36,497 nucleotides of DNA, taken from positions 1-36,497 of the forward strand of contig MTCR01000147.1 of NCBI GenBank assembly GCA_002212725.1, given 5' to 3'. The position numbers and the translations under genes were made by a program. The notes beneath the pieces are model-generated. The model worked only from the letters and a program-made list of their open reading frames with translations. It did no database searches and was not told where the DNA came from. Origin of the DNA: Sphingobacteriales bacterium TSM_CSM. GTDB lineage: Bacteria > Bacteroidota > Bacteroidia > Chitinophagales > UBA2359. Positions 23,577 through 32,591 of this stretch are shown here, in pieces (positions within the stretch are counted from its first letter, which is position 1; each line of letters starts with the position of its first letter).

Positions 23577-25106
23577 ATGAAATTAAACGATGAAATAATT
23601 GCCCTTATAGAAACTGTTTCGCAGTTAAAAGCCGAAATAGATGCATTGCGTCCGCTGCCCGAAGAAGTGGAAGGCCGGGTGATGCAAAAATTGCGTTTAG
23701 AATGGAATTACCATTCCAATGCCATAGAAGGTAATACCCTAACCTATGGCGAAACCGTTACTTTCTTAATGCACGGTCTTACTGCAAAAGGGAAACCGCT
23801 AAAAGATCATTTAGACATTAAAGGTCATAATGAAGCCATAGATTTTTTGCTTGAATTGGTAAAAAACCAATCAACTCTAACTGAAACCGACATCAGAAAC
23901 CTGCATCGGTTAATCTTGGCAGAACTCTACAAAGTAGATGCACAGACTCCTGACGGGAAAAAAATCCGGAAAACCATTAAACCAGGAACTTATAAAACCG
24001 AACCCAACCATGTACTCACTACTGCCGGGCAAATTCACTACTATGCAACGCCCGAAGAAGTAGCTCCCCGAATGCAGCACCTTTTGGATTGGTACAGAGC
24101 CGCTACCGATAAAGGAGAACTACATCCTTTGGTCATTGCAGCAAAATTTCACCACGAATTTACCGCCATCCATCCGTTTGATGATGGCAACGGGCGGATG
24201 GCACGCCTGCTTATGAACCTTATTTTGCTTCAATATGGCTATCCGCCTGTTGTAATACGTCAAGATAAAAATAGCCGAAACCAATACTATGCAGTACTAA
24301 GTCGGGCTGATGCAGGTGACTTATCTCCATTTGTAGAATATCTGGCAAATTTGTTGCTGCACTCTCTCCAACTGTACCTAAGGGCAGCAAAAGGCGAAAG
24401 CATTGAAGAACCCGATGATTTTGAAAAAGAATTAGCCCTGTTTAAAAAAGAAATAATAGGGTTAGAAAAGTTGGAGCAATCCAGAAGCCTTGAAATACAA
24501 GAATCCCTGTATAAAGAAACATTTTCTCATTTATTGAATAGTATTTTTACGCGGTTAAATGATGTTGCCGACCTTTTTACCTACGTTCAATGTTATGGGG
24601 TTGATAATGCAGATAACAAATTTACCGATTTTTGGTGGAAGTTTGAAGAAAATGGAAGCAAAGAACCCTATTATCAGTACTTTCCAAGCAAAGATGACGG
24701 TACGAAAATGGCTGTTAGTGAAAACGGAACAGATACTTTCCGCACAGTAAATTTTGACGAACAGTATGTTAGACATGTTTACGAAAATTGGCTGCAATAT
24801 AAACTTGCAACCACTATTTCAGAGAATATTTTGAGTTTCGGAATATATTATGAAGGATTTAACAGAAAAACGCCTAAGCCATTTGATGTCAATTTGCAAT
24901 TTTATATCCGTCTCGATTTGTTTATGTACGAAATTTTTTATGGCTTTAGTCCCCAATTGGGAAGTGTAAAAATTGGAGCGCTCCAACCAAAAATTACCCA
25001 ATACTACAAACAAAATGTAAGCGAGGAAGAAATAGACAGATTAACCCAAACAATAGGTAAAGACCTTTTGCAATTTATAAAACAGCAAATAAAACAACTA
25101 CAGTAA
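23577..25106 (+). CDS. Fic-family protein (class II, N-terminal inhibitory motif)
   Basis: The ATG at 23577 gives 509 residues; a GTG at 23568 overlaps the TetR stop and adds three. Counting from the GTG, the inhibitory motif S50-x-x-x-E54-G is present in NYHSNAIEGN, which places it in class II. The Fic domain spans about 100-260 and carries a full active motif HPFDDGNGR (202-210), so AMP transfer from ATP to hydroxyl groups of proteins is expected when inhibition is relieved. The following helical region ends near 300. The last 200 residues (EFENGS..., YYQYFPSKDDG) match no domain I can name. The gene, especially this C-terminal half, is more AT-rich than paaA and korA. It separates the TetR gene from paaA with only 31 bases to paaA, which suggests an acquired gene. 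Confidence 0.9.
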   Translation: MKLNDEIIALIETVSQLKAEIDALRPLPEEVEGRVMQKLRLEWNYHSNAIEGNTLTYGETVTFLMHGLTAKGKPLKDHLDIKGHNEAIDFLLELVKNQSTLTETDIRNLHRLILAELYKVDAQTPDGKKIRKTIKPGTYKTEPNHVLTTAGQIHYYATPEEVAPRMQHLLDWYRAATDKGELHPLVIAAKFHHEFTAIHPFDDGNGRMARLLMNLILLQYGYPPVVIRQDKNSRNQYYAVLSRADAGDLSPFVEYLANLLLHSLQLYLRAAKGESIEEPDDFEKELALFKKEIIGLEKLEQSRSLEIQESLYKETFSHLLNSIFTRLNDVADLFTYVQCYGVDNADNKFTDFWWKFEENGSKEPYYQYFPSKDDGTKMAVSENGTDTFRTVNFDEQYVRHVYENWLQYKLATTISENILSFGIYYEGFNRKTPKPFDVNLQFYIRLDLFMYEIFYGFSPQLGSVKIGALQPKITQYYKQNVSEEEIDRLTQTIGKDLLQFIKQQIKQLQ

Positions 25107-25137
25107 CACATAATTTTTAACTCAAAACACCATTACC

Positions 25138-26127
25138 ATGTACGGAGGAGGATATATTTACGACCCCGAAAACAAAAACCAGCCGCCCGTTGCCGAAGAC
25201 CCCGAAAAATTGGCCGAGTTTGAAGCAAAAATTGACCACGGCGACAAAATTGAACCGTCTGACTGGATGCCCTACGAATACCGCCGGCAGCTTATACGCA
25301 TGATAGAGCAGCACGCCCACTCCGAAATAATTGGCGCCCTGCCCGAAGGCACCTGGATTACCCGCGCCCCCGGCTTTAAACGCAAAATGGCGCTTATTGC
25401 CAAAGTGCAAGACGAAATAGGACACGGGCAACTACTCTACGCCGCCGCCGAAACGCTGGGTAAACCGCGCGAACAAATGCTCAACGACCTGCTGAGCGGA
25501 AAATCAAAATACTCCAACGTGTTTAACTACCCCGCCAAAACATGGGCCGATGTGGCCGTTATTGGTTTTTTGATTGATGCAGGCGCCATTATTAACCAGC
25601 TTGCCAACTCCAAAGGCTCTTATGCTCCTTACGGACGCGCCCTTAAACGCATTTGTGCCGAGGAATCGTTTCACCTTAAACAGGGCTACGAAGCCTTTGT
25701 TTACTTAGCCACCGGCACCGCCACACAACGCGCTATGCTGCAAGATGCGGTAAACCGATGGTGGCCGCCTATTATGCACTTCTTCGGACCGTCAGATAAA
25801 ATATCGGTACACACCGAGAAACTCATCAGGTGGCAGGTAAAAATGGATACCAACGATAATATGCGCAACGATTTTCTGGAACAATACGTGCCTAAAATAT
25901 TGGAACTGGATATTACCCTGCCCGACCCCAACCTGCGAAAAAACCCCGAAACCGGACGCTGGGAATATACCGAACCCGATTGGGACGAATTTTTCCGCGT
26001 AATTAACGGCAATGGCCCCTGCAATAAAGAACGTCTGGATGTGCGCCGATGGGTAGAAGAAAGCGGCCGCTGGGTAAGGCAGGCGCTCTTTAAGCCAAAC
26101 GAAATGTACAAAGTGCCGCTTGCTTAA
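25138..26127 (+). CDS. paaA: 1,2-phenylacetyl-CoA epoxidase, subunit A
   Basis: The protein has 329 residues, close to the usual 309-330 for PaaA. It is the catalytic di-iron subunit of the ring-1,2-phenylacetyl-CoA epoxidase (PaaABCE), which starts aerobic phenylacetate breakdown in the cytoplasm. Iron-ligand-type motifs are visible in helices: [11 protein letters not shown] (E63), QDEIGHGQ (E93, H96) and later [11 protein letters not shown] (ExxxH type). The sequence [14 protein letters not shown] and the [13 protein letters not shown] end region are family hallmarks. It lies 31 bases after the Fic gene, and 37 bases before an Rpn-type gene that separates it from paaB. PaaA needs PaaC as partner and PaaE as reductase; paaE is not in the window. 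Confidence 0.97.
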   Translation: MYGGGYIYDPENKNQPPVAEDPEKLAEFEAKIDHGDKIEPSDWMPYEYRRQLIRMIEQHAHSEIIGALPEGTWITRAPGFKRKMALIAKVQDEIGHGQLLYAAAETLGKPREQMLNDLLSGKSKYSNVFNYPAKTWADVAVIGFLIDAGAIINQLANSKGSYAPYGRALKRICAEESFHLKQGYEAFVYLATGTATQRAMLQDAVNRWWPPIMHFFGPSDKISVHTEKLIRWQVKMDTNDNMRNDFLEQYVPKILELDITLPDPNLRKNPETGRWEYTEPDWDEFFRVINGNGPCNKERLDVRRWVEESGRWVRQALFKPNEMYKVPLA

Positions 26128-26164
26128 ACAGTTCTGCTGCCGGCAAGGCCAACCTGTGCGGCAA

Positions 26165-27286
26165 ATGGAAAATATTCATATCATGCTCATAGCCAACCCC
26201 ATATACGATGTAGTTTTTAAGTATCTTATGGAAGACAATAAGATTGCCAAACTCTTAATATCCTCTATTATTGGGCAGGAAATTACTCATCTTAATTTGC
26301 GACCCCAAGAATTTTTGGGCGAAACCGGCTTCCGGAAAAATAAAAAACTGCAAAAAGCAGGCATATCCATACCGCTTTCGCTCACCATCTATCGAATCGA
26401 TTTTGCTGCCAATATTAAAACCGGTGAAGGAGAGAAGTTGGTTATTATTGAAATTCAAAAAACCCGATTCCCGTCTGATATTATGCGGTTTCGCAAATAT
26501 CTGGGAAAACAGTATGCCGATGTAAATAACGCCCAGGAGGTTGTAATGGGGCATCGGAAGCGCAAAAGCGGCATTCCTATCATAAGCATTTATTTCATAG
26601 GGTATAACTTACAGTTTATTCACGGCGGATTGGTTGCAGTTACCCGCCAATGTAAAAATCCCATTACCGGCGAGGTTTACCAAGCCAAAGAACCTTTTAT
26701 TGAAGGGCTCACCCACGACAGTTATATTATTCAAATACCCCAGCTTACTCAAAAACGCAGGAATGAACTGGAAATATTGTTAAGTGTGTTTGACCAAAGC
26801 CGTGCTACCAATGCAGATTACCACCTGCTTAATGTAAAGGAAGAGGATTTCCCGCCCAAATATCGGCCTGTTATAAGACGGTTGCAACAGGCAATTTCTC
26901 AACCCGAAATCAAAACTAAAATGGATATGGAAGACACCTTGCTCAATGAACTTGAATTGATGGAGCGCGAATATGAAGAAGCGCTGAAAGAAATTAAACT
27001 TGCCCGAAAACAAGCGAAACTTGCTGAACAAAGAAAAATACGTCTGGAGCAACAAATAGAACAGGAACGGCAGGAGAAACTGCGCGCCGAACAACAAATA
27101 GAACAGGAACGGCAGGAGAAACTGCGCGCCGAACAACAAATAGAACAGGAACGGCAGGAGAAACTGCGCGCCGAACAACAAATAGAGCAGGAACGGCAGG
27201 AGAAACTGCGCGCCGAACAACAAATAACCGCTCTCAAAAATGAGCTGGAAGCGTTGAAAAAACAACTGAATAAAAAAACTGACTAA
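26165..27286 (+). CDS. Rpn/PD-(D/E)XK nuclease-family transposase-like protein with repeat coiled coil
   Basis: The start at 26165 (MENIHIMLIANPIYD) gives 373 residues. An upstream in-frame ATG at 26120 would overlap the paaA stop. Residues 1-240 are the family domain (ANPIYDVVFKYLM, FLGETG). The nuclease core is D79 in YRIDFAANI and E96-I-Q-K99 in VIIEIQK, as in the PD-(D/E)XK Rpn group of recombination-promoting nucleases. The residues needed for catalysis appear present. From about residue 260 the protein is a charged coiled coil. It contains four almost identical 14-residue repeats (QQIEQERQEKLRAE), encoded by 42-bp DNA repeats. The gene splits paaA from paaB and is probably an insertion, although no target duplication is evident. 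A role in DNA mobility is suggested by the family only. Confidence 0.85.
   Translation: MENIHIMLIANPIYDVVFKYLMEDNKIAKLLISSIIGQEITHLNLRPQEFLGETGFRKNKKLQKAGISIPLSLTIYRIDFAANIKTGEGEKLVIIEIQKTRFPSDIMRFRKYLGKQYADVNNAQEVVMGHRKRKSGIPIISIYFIGYNLQFIHGGLVAVTRQCKNPITGEVYQAKEPFIEGLTHDSYIIQIPQLTQKRRNELEILLSVFDQSRATNADYHLLNVKEEDFPPKYRPVIRRLQQAISQPEIKTKMDMEDTLLNELELMEREYEEALKEIKLARKQAKLAEQRKIRLEQQIEQERQEKLRAEQQIEQERQEKLRAEQQIEQERQEKLRAEQQIEQERQEKLRAEQQITALKNELEALKKQLNKKTD
27050..27217 (+). repeat. Four tandem 42-bp repeats in the Rpn-type gene
   Basis: Units start at 27050, 27092, 27134 and 27176, and a partial fifth starts at 27218. They are nearly identical at the DNA level (the fourth has GAGCAG for GAACAG). 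The 42-bp length keeps the frame and adds 14 residues of coiled coil per copy. The near-identity suggests recent slippage or recombination, and copy number may vary between strains. Confidence 0.9.
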
Positions 27287-27352
27287 ATTTCATCTGCCAC
27301 ACTCCGCCTGTGTTTATCATGCACCATTTCTCACTAAATTTAACCTTATCTC

Positions 27353-27745
27353 ATGTCATCATTAGACCCGCGCATTAACCGCCTCGACCTGCATAAAACC
27401 GAGCAGGCAGAAAACACTCAACTCCACCAGCATTGGGAAACCTACGAAGTATTTGTACAGGCAAAACGCGGCGGACACCATACGCACGCCGGCTCATTGC
27501 ACGCCGCCGACCACGATATGGCACTCATTTTTGCCAAAGAACAATTTGCCCGAAGAGGACAGTGCCATAATATTTGGGTGGTTAAAACCAGCAATATTTT
27601 TGCCATCGATACCGAAGATGCCGATATGTTTGCCGAAAACAACGAAAAAAAATACCGCAACACCGGCGGCTTTAAAGTTAGTGATAAAATAACCCGATAC
27701 AAAAAAAGCCACAAACAACCCCTGTCCGATGAACAACAGGATTAA
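27353..27745 (+). CDS. paaB: 1,2-phenylacetyl-CoA epoxidase, subunit B
   Basis: The protein has 130 residues, somewhat longer than E. coli PaaB (about 95). The conserved core is present: WETYEVFVQAKRGGHHTHAGSLHAADHDMALIFAKEQFARRG, then WVVKTSNIFAIDTEDADMF. PaaB is a small structural subunit of the epoxidase that bridges the PaaAC units. The N- and C-terminal extensions are hydrophilic. It follows the Rpn-type gene by 66 bases and is followed by paaC after 24 bases, so paaB and paaC remain linked. The split from paaA may require transcription through the Rpn gene or an internal promoter; no clear promoter was found in the 66-base gap. Confidence 0.95.
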   Translation: MSSLDPRINRLDLHKTEQAENTQLHQHWETYEVFVQAKRGGHHTHAGSLHAADHDMALIFAKEQFARRGQCHNIWVVKTSNIFAIDTEDADMFAENNEKKYRNTGGFKVSDKITRYKKSHKQPLSDEQQD

Positions 27746-27769
27746 CCCCACTGCAAAACGCCCCAATTC

Positions 27770-28528
27770 ATGAACACCAACGCACTAAAAGAACTGCTGT
27801 ATAAAATGGGCGACGATGCCCTTATTATGGGGCACCGCAACGCCGAATGGACCGGCCTGGCGCCCACGCTGGAAGAAGATATTTCGTTCTCCTCCATAGC
27901 GCAAGACCAAATTGGACACGCCCTGGCCATGTACACCCTCCTGCACGAACACCTCGGCCAACCCAACCCCGATATCATCGGGTTTACCCGTGCCGAAACC
28001 GCCTTTACCTGCTGCCACCTGACAGAACTGCCAAACAGCGGTTACGATTTCAGCCTCATCCGCCACTTTTTGTTTGACCATGCCGAAATTCTGCGTTATA
28101 AGGCAGTAACACAGTCATCTTTTACCCCGCTGGCACAGGTTGCCGCCAAAATTATGGGCGAACTTAAATACCATATCCTGCACGCCAATACATGGGTTCG
28201 GCAATTGGGCAACGCCACCGAAGAAGCTAAAGCGCGCCTGCAAACCTCGCTCAACACCCTGTTCCCCTATGCTTTGGGAATTTTTGAACCCTCGGAACAT
28301 GAACAGACGCTTATAGCAGAAGGCATTTTTATTGGCGAAAACGCCCTTAAAACTCAATGGTTGCAAGCTATTGAAACCATTCTGAAACAAACATCGCTAT
28401 TTTTACCCGATGCAACAGCCATACAACCCGTTTATGGCGGACGGCGAGGTTACCATACAGAATACCTGCAACCCCTGCTTACCGAAATGACCGAAGTTTT
28501 CAGAATTGACGAATCTGCTGAGTGGTAA
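27770..28528 (+). CDS. paaC: 1,2-phenylacetyl-CoA epoxidase, subunit C
   Basis: The protein has 252 residues, the normal length for PaaC. This is the structural ferritin-like partner of PaaA and forms the PaaAC core of the epoxidase. Recognisable segments are ALKELLYKMGDDALIMGHRNAEWTGLAP, EEDISFSSIAQDQIGHALAMYTLLHE, and GELKYHILHANTWVRQLGNATEEAKARLQ. The final part YGGRRGYHTEYLQPLLTEMTEVFRID is also typical. It starts 24 bases after paaB. In many genomes paaD (an Fe-S assembly-type protein) and paaE (reductase) follow or flank it; here the next gene is an unrelated lipoprotein after 164 bases. The rest of the pathway must lie elsewhere or be missing. Confidence 0.96.
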   Translation: MNTNALKELLYKMGDDALIMGHRNAEWTGLAPTLEEDISFSSIAQDQIGHALAMYTLLHEHLGQPNPDIIGFTRAETAFTCCHLTELPNSGYDFSLIRHFLFDHAEILRYKAVTQSSFTPLAQVAAKIMGELKYHILHANTWVRQLGNATEEAKARLQTSLNTLFPYALGIFEPSEHEQTLIAEGIFIGENALKTQWLQAIETILKQTSLFLPDATAIQPVYGGRRGYHTEYLQPLLTEMTEVFRIDESAEW

Positions 28529-28643
28529 TCAATAAGGCAAAACTTCAACCTGCCAAACGGCTGTAAATCGGGGCGCGGCGCCATTTTATAACCAGTTTGC
28601 ACATTTTTTAATTGTGCCAAACCGCTTGCAATGCCAAAATTCC

Positions 28644-28651
28644 TATATTTG
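28644..28651 (+). promoter_or_regulatory. -7 box for the Cys-rich lipoprotein gene
   Basis: TATATTTG is an exact TAnnTTTG match, with TTG at 28626-28628 upstream, 15 bases apart, a little short of the usual spacing. The start codon is 41 bases downstream, at 28693. It marks the gene after paaC as a separate transcript. Confidence 0.5.
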
Positions 28652-28692
28652 AACTGTTTACTTAACCCCATTTCGGGTAAAAACTCCAAACC

Positions 28693-29514
28693 ATGAGTAA
28701 AAACAGTTCAATAGTACCAACGCTGCCGGCGCTGCTGCTTTCGGTTTTTATCATTATAACCACCGGCTGCCAACACGACCCAACCGAAATTCCGTGCGAT
28801 GGAACCATGTTTGGACAACCTATTGCCGCTACCGGATTAGACAGCACCCGATGCAAACCCTCTTGTGCCTGCAAAAACTTTACCTCCCGCACATTTACAG
28901 AGGAGCAACTGAACACCCTCAACCTGTGGCAGCTAACACAGCCTTTTGAAGAACTTGCCACTAACCCTTACAACGAGCCGCTGCCCGATAAAGACTCTGC
29001 CGTTTGTGCCGTGGTTATAGAAGACCTGGCCAACAAACTGTATCGGTTGCAAAACTTTCCCGATGCCGGTGCCGCAGAAGATGCCGGCGCCATTGTTACC
29101 CATTTTGATGCCTGCGGGCTTTGCTCTACCCTCTCAGATTTTGCCGTGTATGCAAAAGAACTGGATGTAGGCACACCCGTCAGGCAATGCGCCTTAGCCA
29201 ATTTCAGCAAACCGTTCGATAGCCTGGTGGTATGCATAGAGGCATTGGGCTTTACCAAACCTTGCGCTCAAATTTGGGCTTACAATGCCCGAAATACCCA
29301 GGCAAAATGCCTGCAACCTTGTTTGGATGCCGCCAACACCGCCTACAATTTACCCGATGGCTCACTTAACCCGTGCCTGCAATGCGATGAACAGCAAAGC
29401 GGACCCGTATTTAAAGCCATAGCCGGCAGAACCCGAAGAAATACCGGCGTGGCTTCCAGCATTTGCCGCTTTTGTCAGGAAGTGCAGGTGGTAGAACACA
29501 ATTACCCCTTTTAG
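28693..29514 (+). CDS. Cysteine-rich lipoprotein, function unknown
   Basis: The protein has 273 residues. It begins with a hydrophobic signal (ALLLSVFIIITTGC) with the lipobox TTGC at the end, so Cys26 should be lipidated. The mature protein has about sixteen further Cys, including RCKPSCACK, DACGLC, KCLQPC, PCLQC and ICRFC. These could form disulfides or bind metal or Fe-S. No CxxCH haem motif is present. I do not recognise a named family. It has its own -7 box at 28644-28651 and converges with the large haem-c protein gene, with 76 bases between stops. That neighbouring redox context hints at, but does not prove, an electron-transfer role. A cell-envelope location is well supported; the rest is uncertain. 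Confidence 0.75.
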   Translation: MSKNSSIVPTLPALLLSVFIIITTGCQHDPTEIPCDGTMFGQPIAATGLDSTRCKPSCACKNFTSRTFTEEQLNTLNLWQLTQPFEELATNPYNEPLPDKDSAVCAVVIEDLANKLYRLQNFPDAGAAEDAGAIVTHFDACGLCSTLSDFAVYAKELDVGTPVRQCALANFSKPFDSLVVCIEALGFTKPCAQIWAYNARNTQAKCLQPCLDAANTAYNLPDGSLNPCLQCDEQQSGPVFKAIAGRTRRNTGVASSICRFCQEVQVVEHNYPF

Positions 29515-29590
29515 CCTCTGTTGTTATGTTGCTTAGAGCAGTGCAGCTTGTCCGGCTGTTTTGCTGTAGTAGAAAAAGCACTTTTGCCGT

Positions 29591-32560
29591 TTAGTACCTT
29601 ATTGGGGTTATGCCAAATTGCTGTATGTAGGGGCGCATAAAGGTAAAATCGGTACCATTTACGCTGCCGTCCATATTACAATCGGCTGCCGAGTAGGTAT
29701 TGGAACCGGTTCCTGCGTTCAGGTACACATTTCCATCGGCATAGGAAATTACGCCGTTGGCGTTCAGGTCGCCGGGAATTAACCCGAACAAACCTGTTCC
29801 GCCTAAATCAATCAGTTGTGAGTTGCTGTTGGTTACGTTGGCAGGTATGGTAAAGTTAACAATGCCGCCATTGGGGTTAATAGCGGCGGCGCTCATAACA
29901 GCCACGTGGTTTCGGTGGCGCGCCACTATGTTAAAGGTTCCCTGCGCATTAAAGGTAAGCCCCTGTTGCAGTTGCGTGTTATAAACAAAACCATCGGAAG
30001 CCAGCAATGCTGCCCGGCTTTCTACCAGTGTATTATTGGCAGTATTGCGCAGTTCAATCAGCACCCAGTCAACCACAAAAGCAGGTATTTGTGCCGCCGA
30101 GGCCGCCGGTGCATTCCAGGGTGCTGCCGTATAGGGTGAGTTTGCGGGTATAAGGCTGTTAATATCGGTGCGCATGGTGCCATTGTTGGCGGTAAAATTA
30201 TAAGCTCCGCCCAAAAACAAGCGTATGTTTAAAGGTGCCTTGCAGGTATTTGCCACATTTCCGCCGTAATTAACCACGCCGCCTGCCCAGGTTATGGTTT
30301 GAGAATCGGTACAATTACCGCCCGAACCCGAAAAATTGACGGTGGTGGTTCCGCCCGAAACATCAATTTCGCTTTGGCTCATCCGAAGCCATACTACAGT
30401 GGCATTGGCTACGGTAGCAGTACTTTGCAGGCTGTTGCCGCTTTCAAGGAACAAGGCACCTTCATCGGCGCTCAGGTTATAGGTTACACAACTGGCGCCA
30501 TTTATCCAAAGCGGCACAAACAGGTAGTTGGGGTTGGCCGGGTTGGTTTCGCCGGTAATATCTTGCAGGCAAAAGGCTATGGGTTGTGCGCTGCTTACAG
30601 GATTGCCGCCCAAATCGAAATTAACAAACGCTGCTGCTACAATGCAGGCACAATCTGCCGAGCAGGTACAATAGGTTTCGGTTCCGTCGCAAGTGCCGTT
30701 TCCGCAAAATACCGGCGGCGGGCAGTTGGGTAAACTTACCAAAACCGGCGTGCCCGAACAGGAGGGGTTAGCAACATCAACAACGTTAATATTGATGTTT
30801 CCGCCGGTGCTGTTGGTAATAGTTACCTGTATAGGCGAAGAACTGCCCGATGCCAGCACGGCATTGTTGGCGGTGTTAATTACGTTATACAAGCCGCTGC
30901 CGTTGGTTGCGGTAAACGATACGTTAAACACAGCATTGGTGGCGCTACAGGTGGCAGTGCCGGCCAAAACGCCGGTAATGCTGCAAACCGGTGTGCAATC
31001 GGGCAAGGTTACCGAAACAGGTGTGCCCGCACAGGAGGCATTGCTTGCATCTCTTACATTAATACTGATACTTCCGCCGGTGCTGTTGGCAATGGTTACC
31101 TGTATGGGCGATGCGCTGCCCGATGCCAGCACCGCGCTGGTTGCTGTGTTGATTACGTTATACAAGCCGCTGCCATTGGTTGCCGTAAACGATACACTGA
31201 ATACCGCGCCGGTGCCGCTACAGGTGGCTGTGCCGGCCAAAACGCCGGTAATGCTGCAAACCGGTGTGCAATCGGGCAAAGTTACCTGAACGGGTGTACC
31301 CGCACAGGAAGCGTTTGCAGCATCAACAACATTAATATTAATGTTGCCGCCGGTGCTGTTGGCAATGGTTACCTGTATGGGCGAAGAACTGCCCGATGCC
31401 AGCACGGCATTGTTGGCGGTGTTAATTACGTTATATACGCCGCTGCCGCTGTTGGGGGTAAAACTAACATTAAAAGTGGCGCCTGTACCATTGCATACTG
31501 CAGTGGAGGCAGATACACCGGTAATGCTGCAAGTGCCCGGCAATGACACCGAAATATTATCTAACCCAATTTCATCGCGGCTGCCCGCACCGCTTACGTC
31601 ATTGCCAAACCAGCGCAAAAAAAACAGCGCACCGTTGGGTATGTTTAAACCGGTAAGTGTGGTGTTTCGGGGCGTGGTAACTATGGCGGGCAGGGCATCG
31701 GCGGCGGCCGGCGTGGCATAATCTAATGCGCTAACCTGATTGTAGGTACTTCCATCGGTAGAATAAAAAAAGTTGAAACTGGTTGACCTTCCCTGATCGT
31801 TGTAAGTCAGTATATCGTAACTTATAACAAGTGAGGTAATGCTGCTGCCGCTGTTGTTGCACAATTGCAGGTTAACCGAGCCGCCGTTGGGTGCGCTGAA
31901 ATCATTACTTGCCGGCTGTATCCACAATGCCTGGTTACCGGTGGTATAGGTGCAGCCGTAAATGCCGCCGGTAGTAATACCCGGCACGGCAGTGCCCCGT
32001 GCAAAGTCGTTGCCGGTGTTAGACTGTCCGGGTTTGTAAAAATCGCTAAAACCGCCAAAGTTCCATACTTTTGAAGATAGTTGTGTGCCCGAAGGAGAGG
32101 CTGTAAACCCGCCGCCGCCAAATCCGGTAAAGCCTATGGTTAACGGGGAACCGGTAAAAGACTGGCAATAGGTGTTATCGCCCAAGGCGCCGCCGCGTAT
32201 CCAGGCTCTTACCATGGCAATATCGGCCGCACTTACCGAACAGGGGTTTCCCAAAGGCATACGGCTGCTGCCGCAGGTTAAGGGTATGCTGCAATCTGTT
32301 TTTATTACATAGGGGCTGCCCGTTTCATCGTAAGGGCGTACAGCAGAGGGGCATTGTGTACCTCCGTTTAAAACGCCGGCATAGGTGGTTTGGCTATACC
32401 CGCTGCTGCCACTGTTACCGTGGCAGTTGGCACATCCATACGTACTAATAAAAGACTGAATATGGGGTGAGTAGTAATAAGGCTGCGCCATGCCGCTATA
32501 ACACAAGAGTGTAGCCGCTGCGTTTATAAGTAAAATAAGCAGTAATTTCTGTTTTTTCAT
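29591..32560 (-). CDS. Large secreted haem-c protein with three tandem repeats and dockerin-like end
   Basis: The protein has 989 residues. It starts with a signal peptide (MKKQKLLLILLINAAATLLCYSGMAQ). Residues 30-150 are a cytochrome c-like domain with C43-A-N-C-H47, and SRMPLGNP nearby gives a possible Met ligand. Beta-rich segments follow. Three 92-residue near-identical repeats then occur, each from CSITGV to TLPDC. A Cys-rich segment (CGNGTCDGTETYCTCSADCAC) precedes a further beta domain. The C-terminal 70 residues contain GDLNANGVISYAD and DCNMDGSVNGTDF, two dockerin type I/EF-hand-like calcium loops. There is no T9SS sorting domain. A single-haem surface or extracellular electron-transfer or adhesion role is inference. 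A -7 box lies at 32592-32599, divergent from bshB1. Confidence 0.8.
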   Translation of the reverse strand: MKKQKLLLILLINAAATLLCYSGMAQPYYYSPHIQSFISTYGCANCHGNSGSSGYSQTTYAGVLNGGTQCPSAVRPYDETGSPYVIKTDCSIPLTCGSSRMPLGNPCSVSAADIAMVRAWIRGGALGDNTYCQSFTGSPLTIGFTGFGGGGFTASPSGTQLSSKVWNFGGFSDFYKPGQSNTGNDFARGTAVPGITTGGIYGCTYTTGNQALWIQPASNDFSAPNGGSVNLQLCNNSGSSITSLVISYDILTYNDQGRSTSFNFFYSTDGSTYNQVSALDYATPAAADALPAIVTTPRNTTLTGLNIPNGALFFLRWFGNDVSGAGSRDEIGLDNISVSLPGTCSITGVSASTAVCNGTGATFNVSFTPNSGSGVYNVINTANNAVLASGSSSPIQVTIANSTGGNININVVDAANASCAGTPVQVTLPDCTPVCSITGVLAGTATCSGTGAVFSVSFTATNGSGLYNVINTATSAVLASGSASPIQVTIANSTGGSISINVRDASNASCAGTPVSVTLPDCTPVCSITGVLAGTATCSATNAVFNVSFTATNGSGLYNVINTANNAVLASGSSSPIQVTITNSTGGNININVVDVANPSCSGTPVLVSLPNCPPPVFCGNGTCDGTETYCTCSADCACIVAAAFVNFDLGGNPVSSAQPIAFCLQDITGETNPANPNYLFVPLWINGASCVTYNLSADEGALFLESGNSLQSTATVANATVVWLRMSQSEIDVSGGTTTVNFSGSGGNCTDSQTITWAGGVVNYGGNVANTCKAPLNIRLFLGGAYNFTANNGTMRTDINSLIPANSPYTAAPWNAPAASAAQIPAFVVDWVLIELRNTANNTLVESRAALLASDGFVYNTQLQQGLTFNAQGTFNIVARHRNHVAVMSAAAINPNGGIVNFTIPANVTNSNSQLIDLGGTGLFGLIPGDLNANGVISYADGNVYLNAGTGSNTYSAADCNMDGSVNGTDFTFMRPYIQQFGITPIRY
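30720..31540 (-). repeat. Three tandem ~276-bp repeats in the haem-c protein
   Basis: The motif ACGCCGGTAATGCTGCAAAC recurs at about 30970 and 31246, and a diverged copy at about 31515, giving a 276-base period (92 residues). Units are near-identical over long stretches, consistent with recent duplication. They add beta-sandwich-like modules and are not a CRISPR. Confidence 0.8.
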
Positions 32561-32591
32561 AAGGCTGGCAGTTTATAAGTTACTTAAAAAA

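Noticed and set aside
27050..27217. CRISPR-like array
   Set aside because: The 42-bp units are contiguous without spacers and lie in frame in a coding region.
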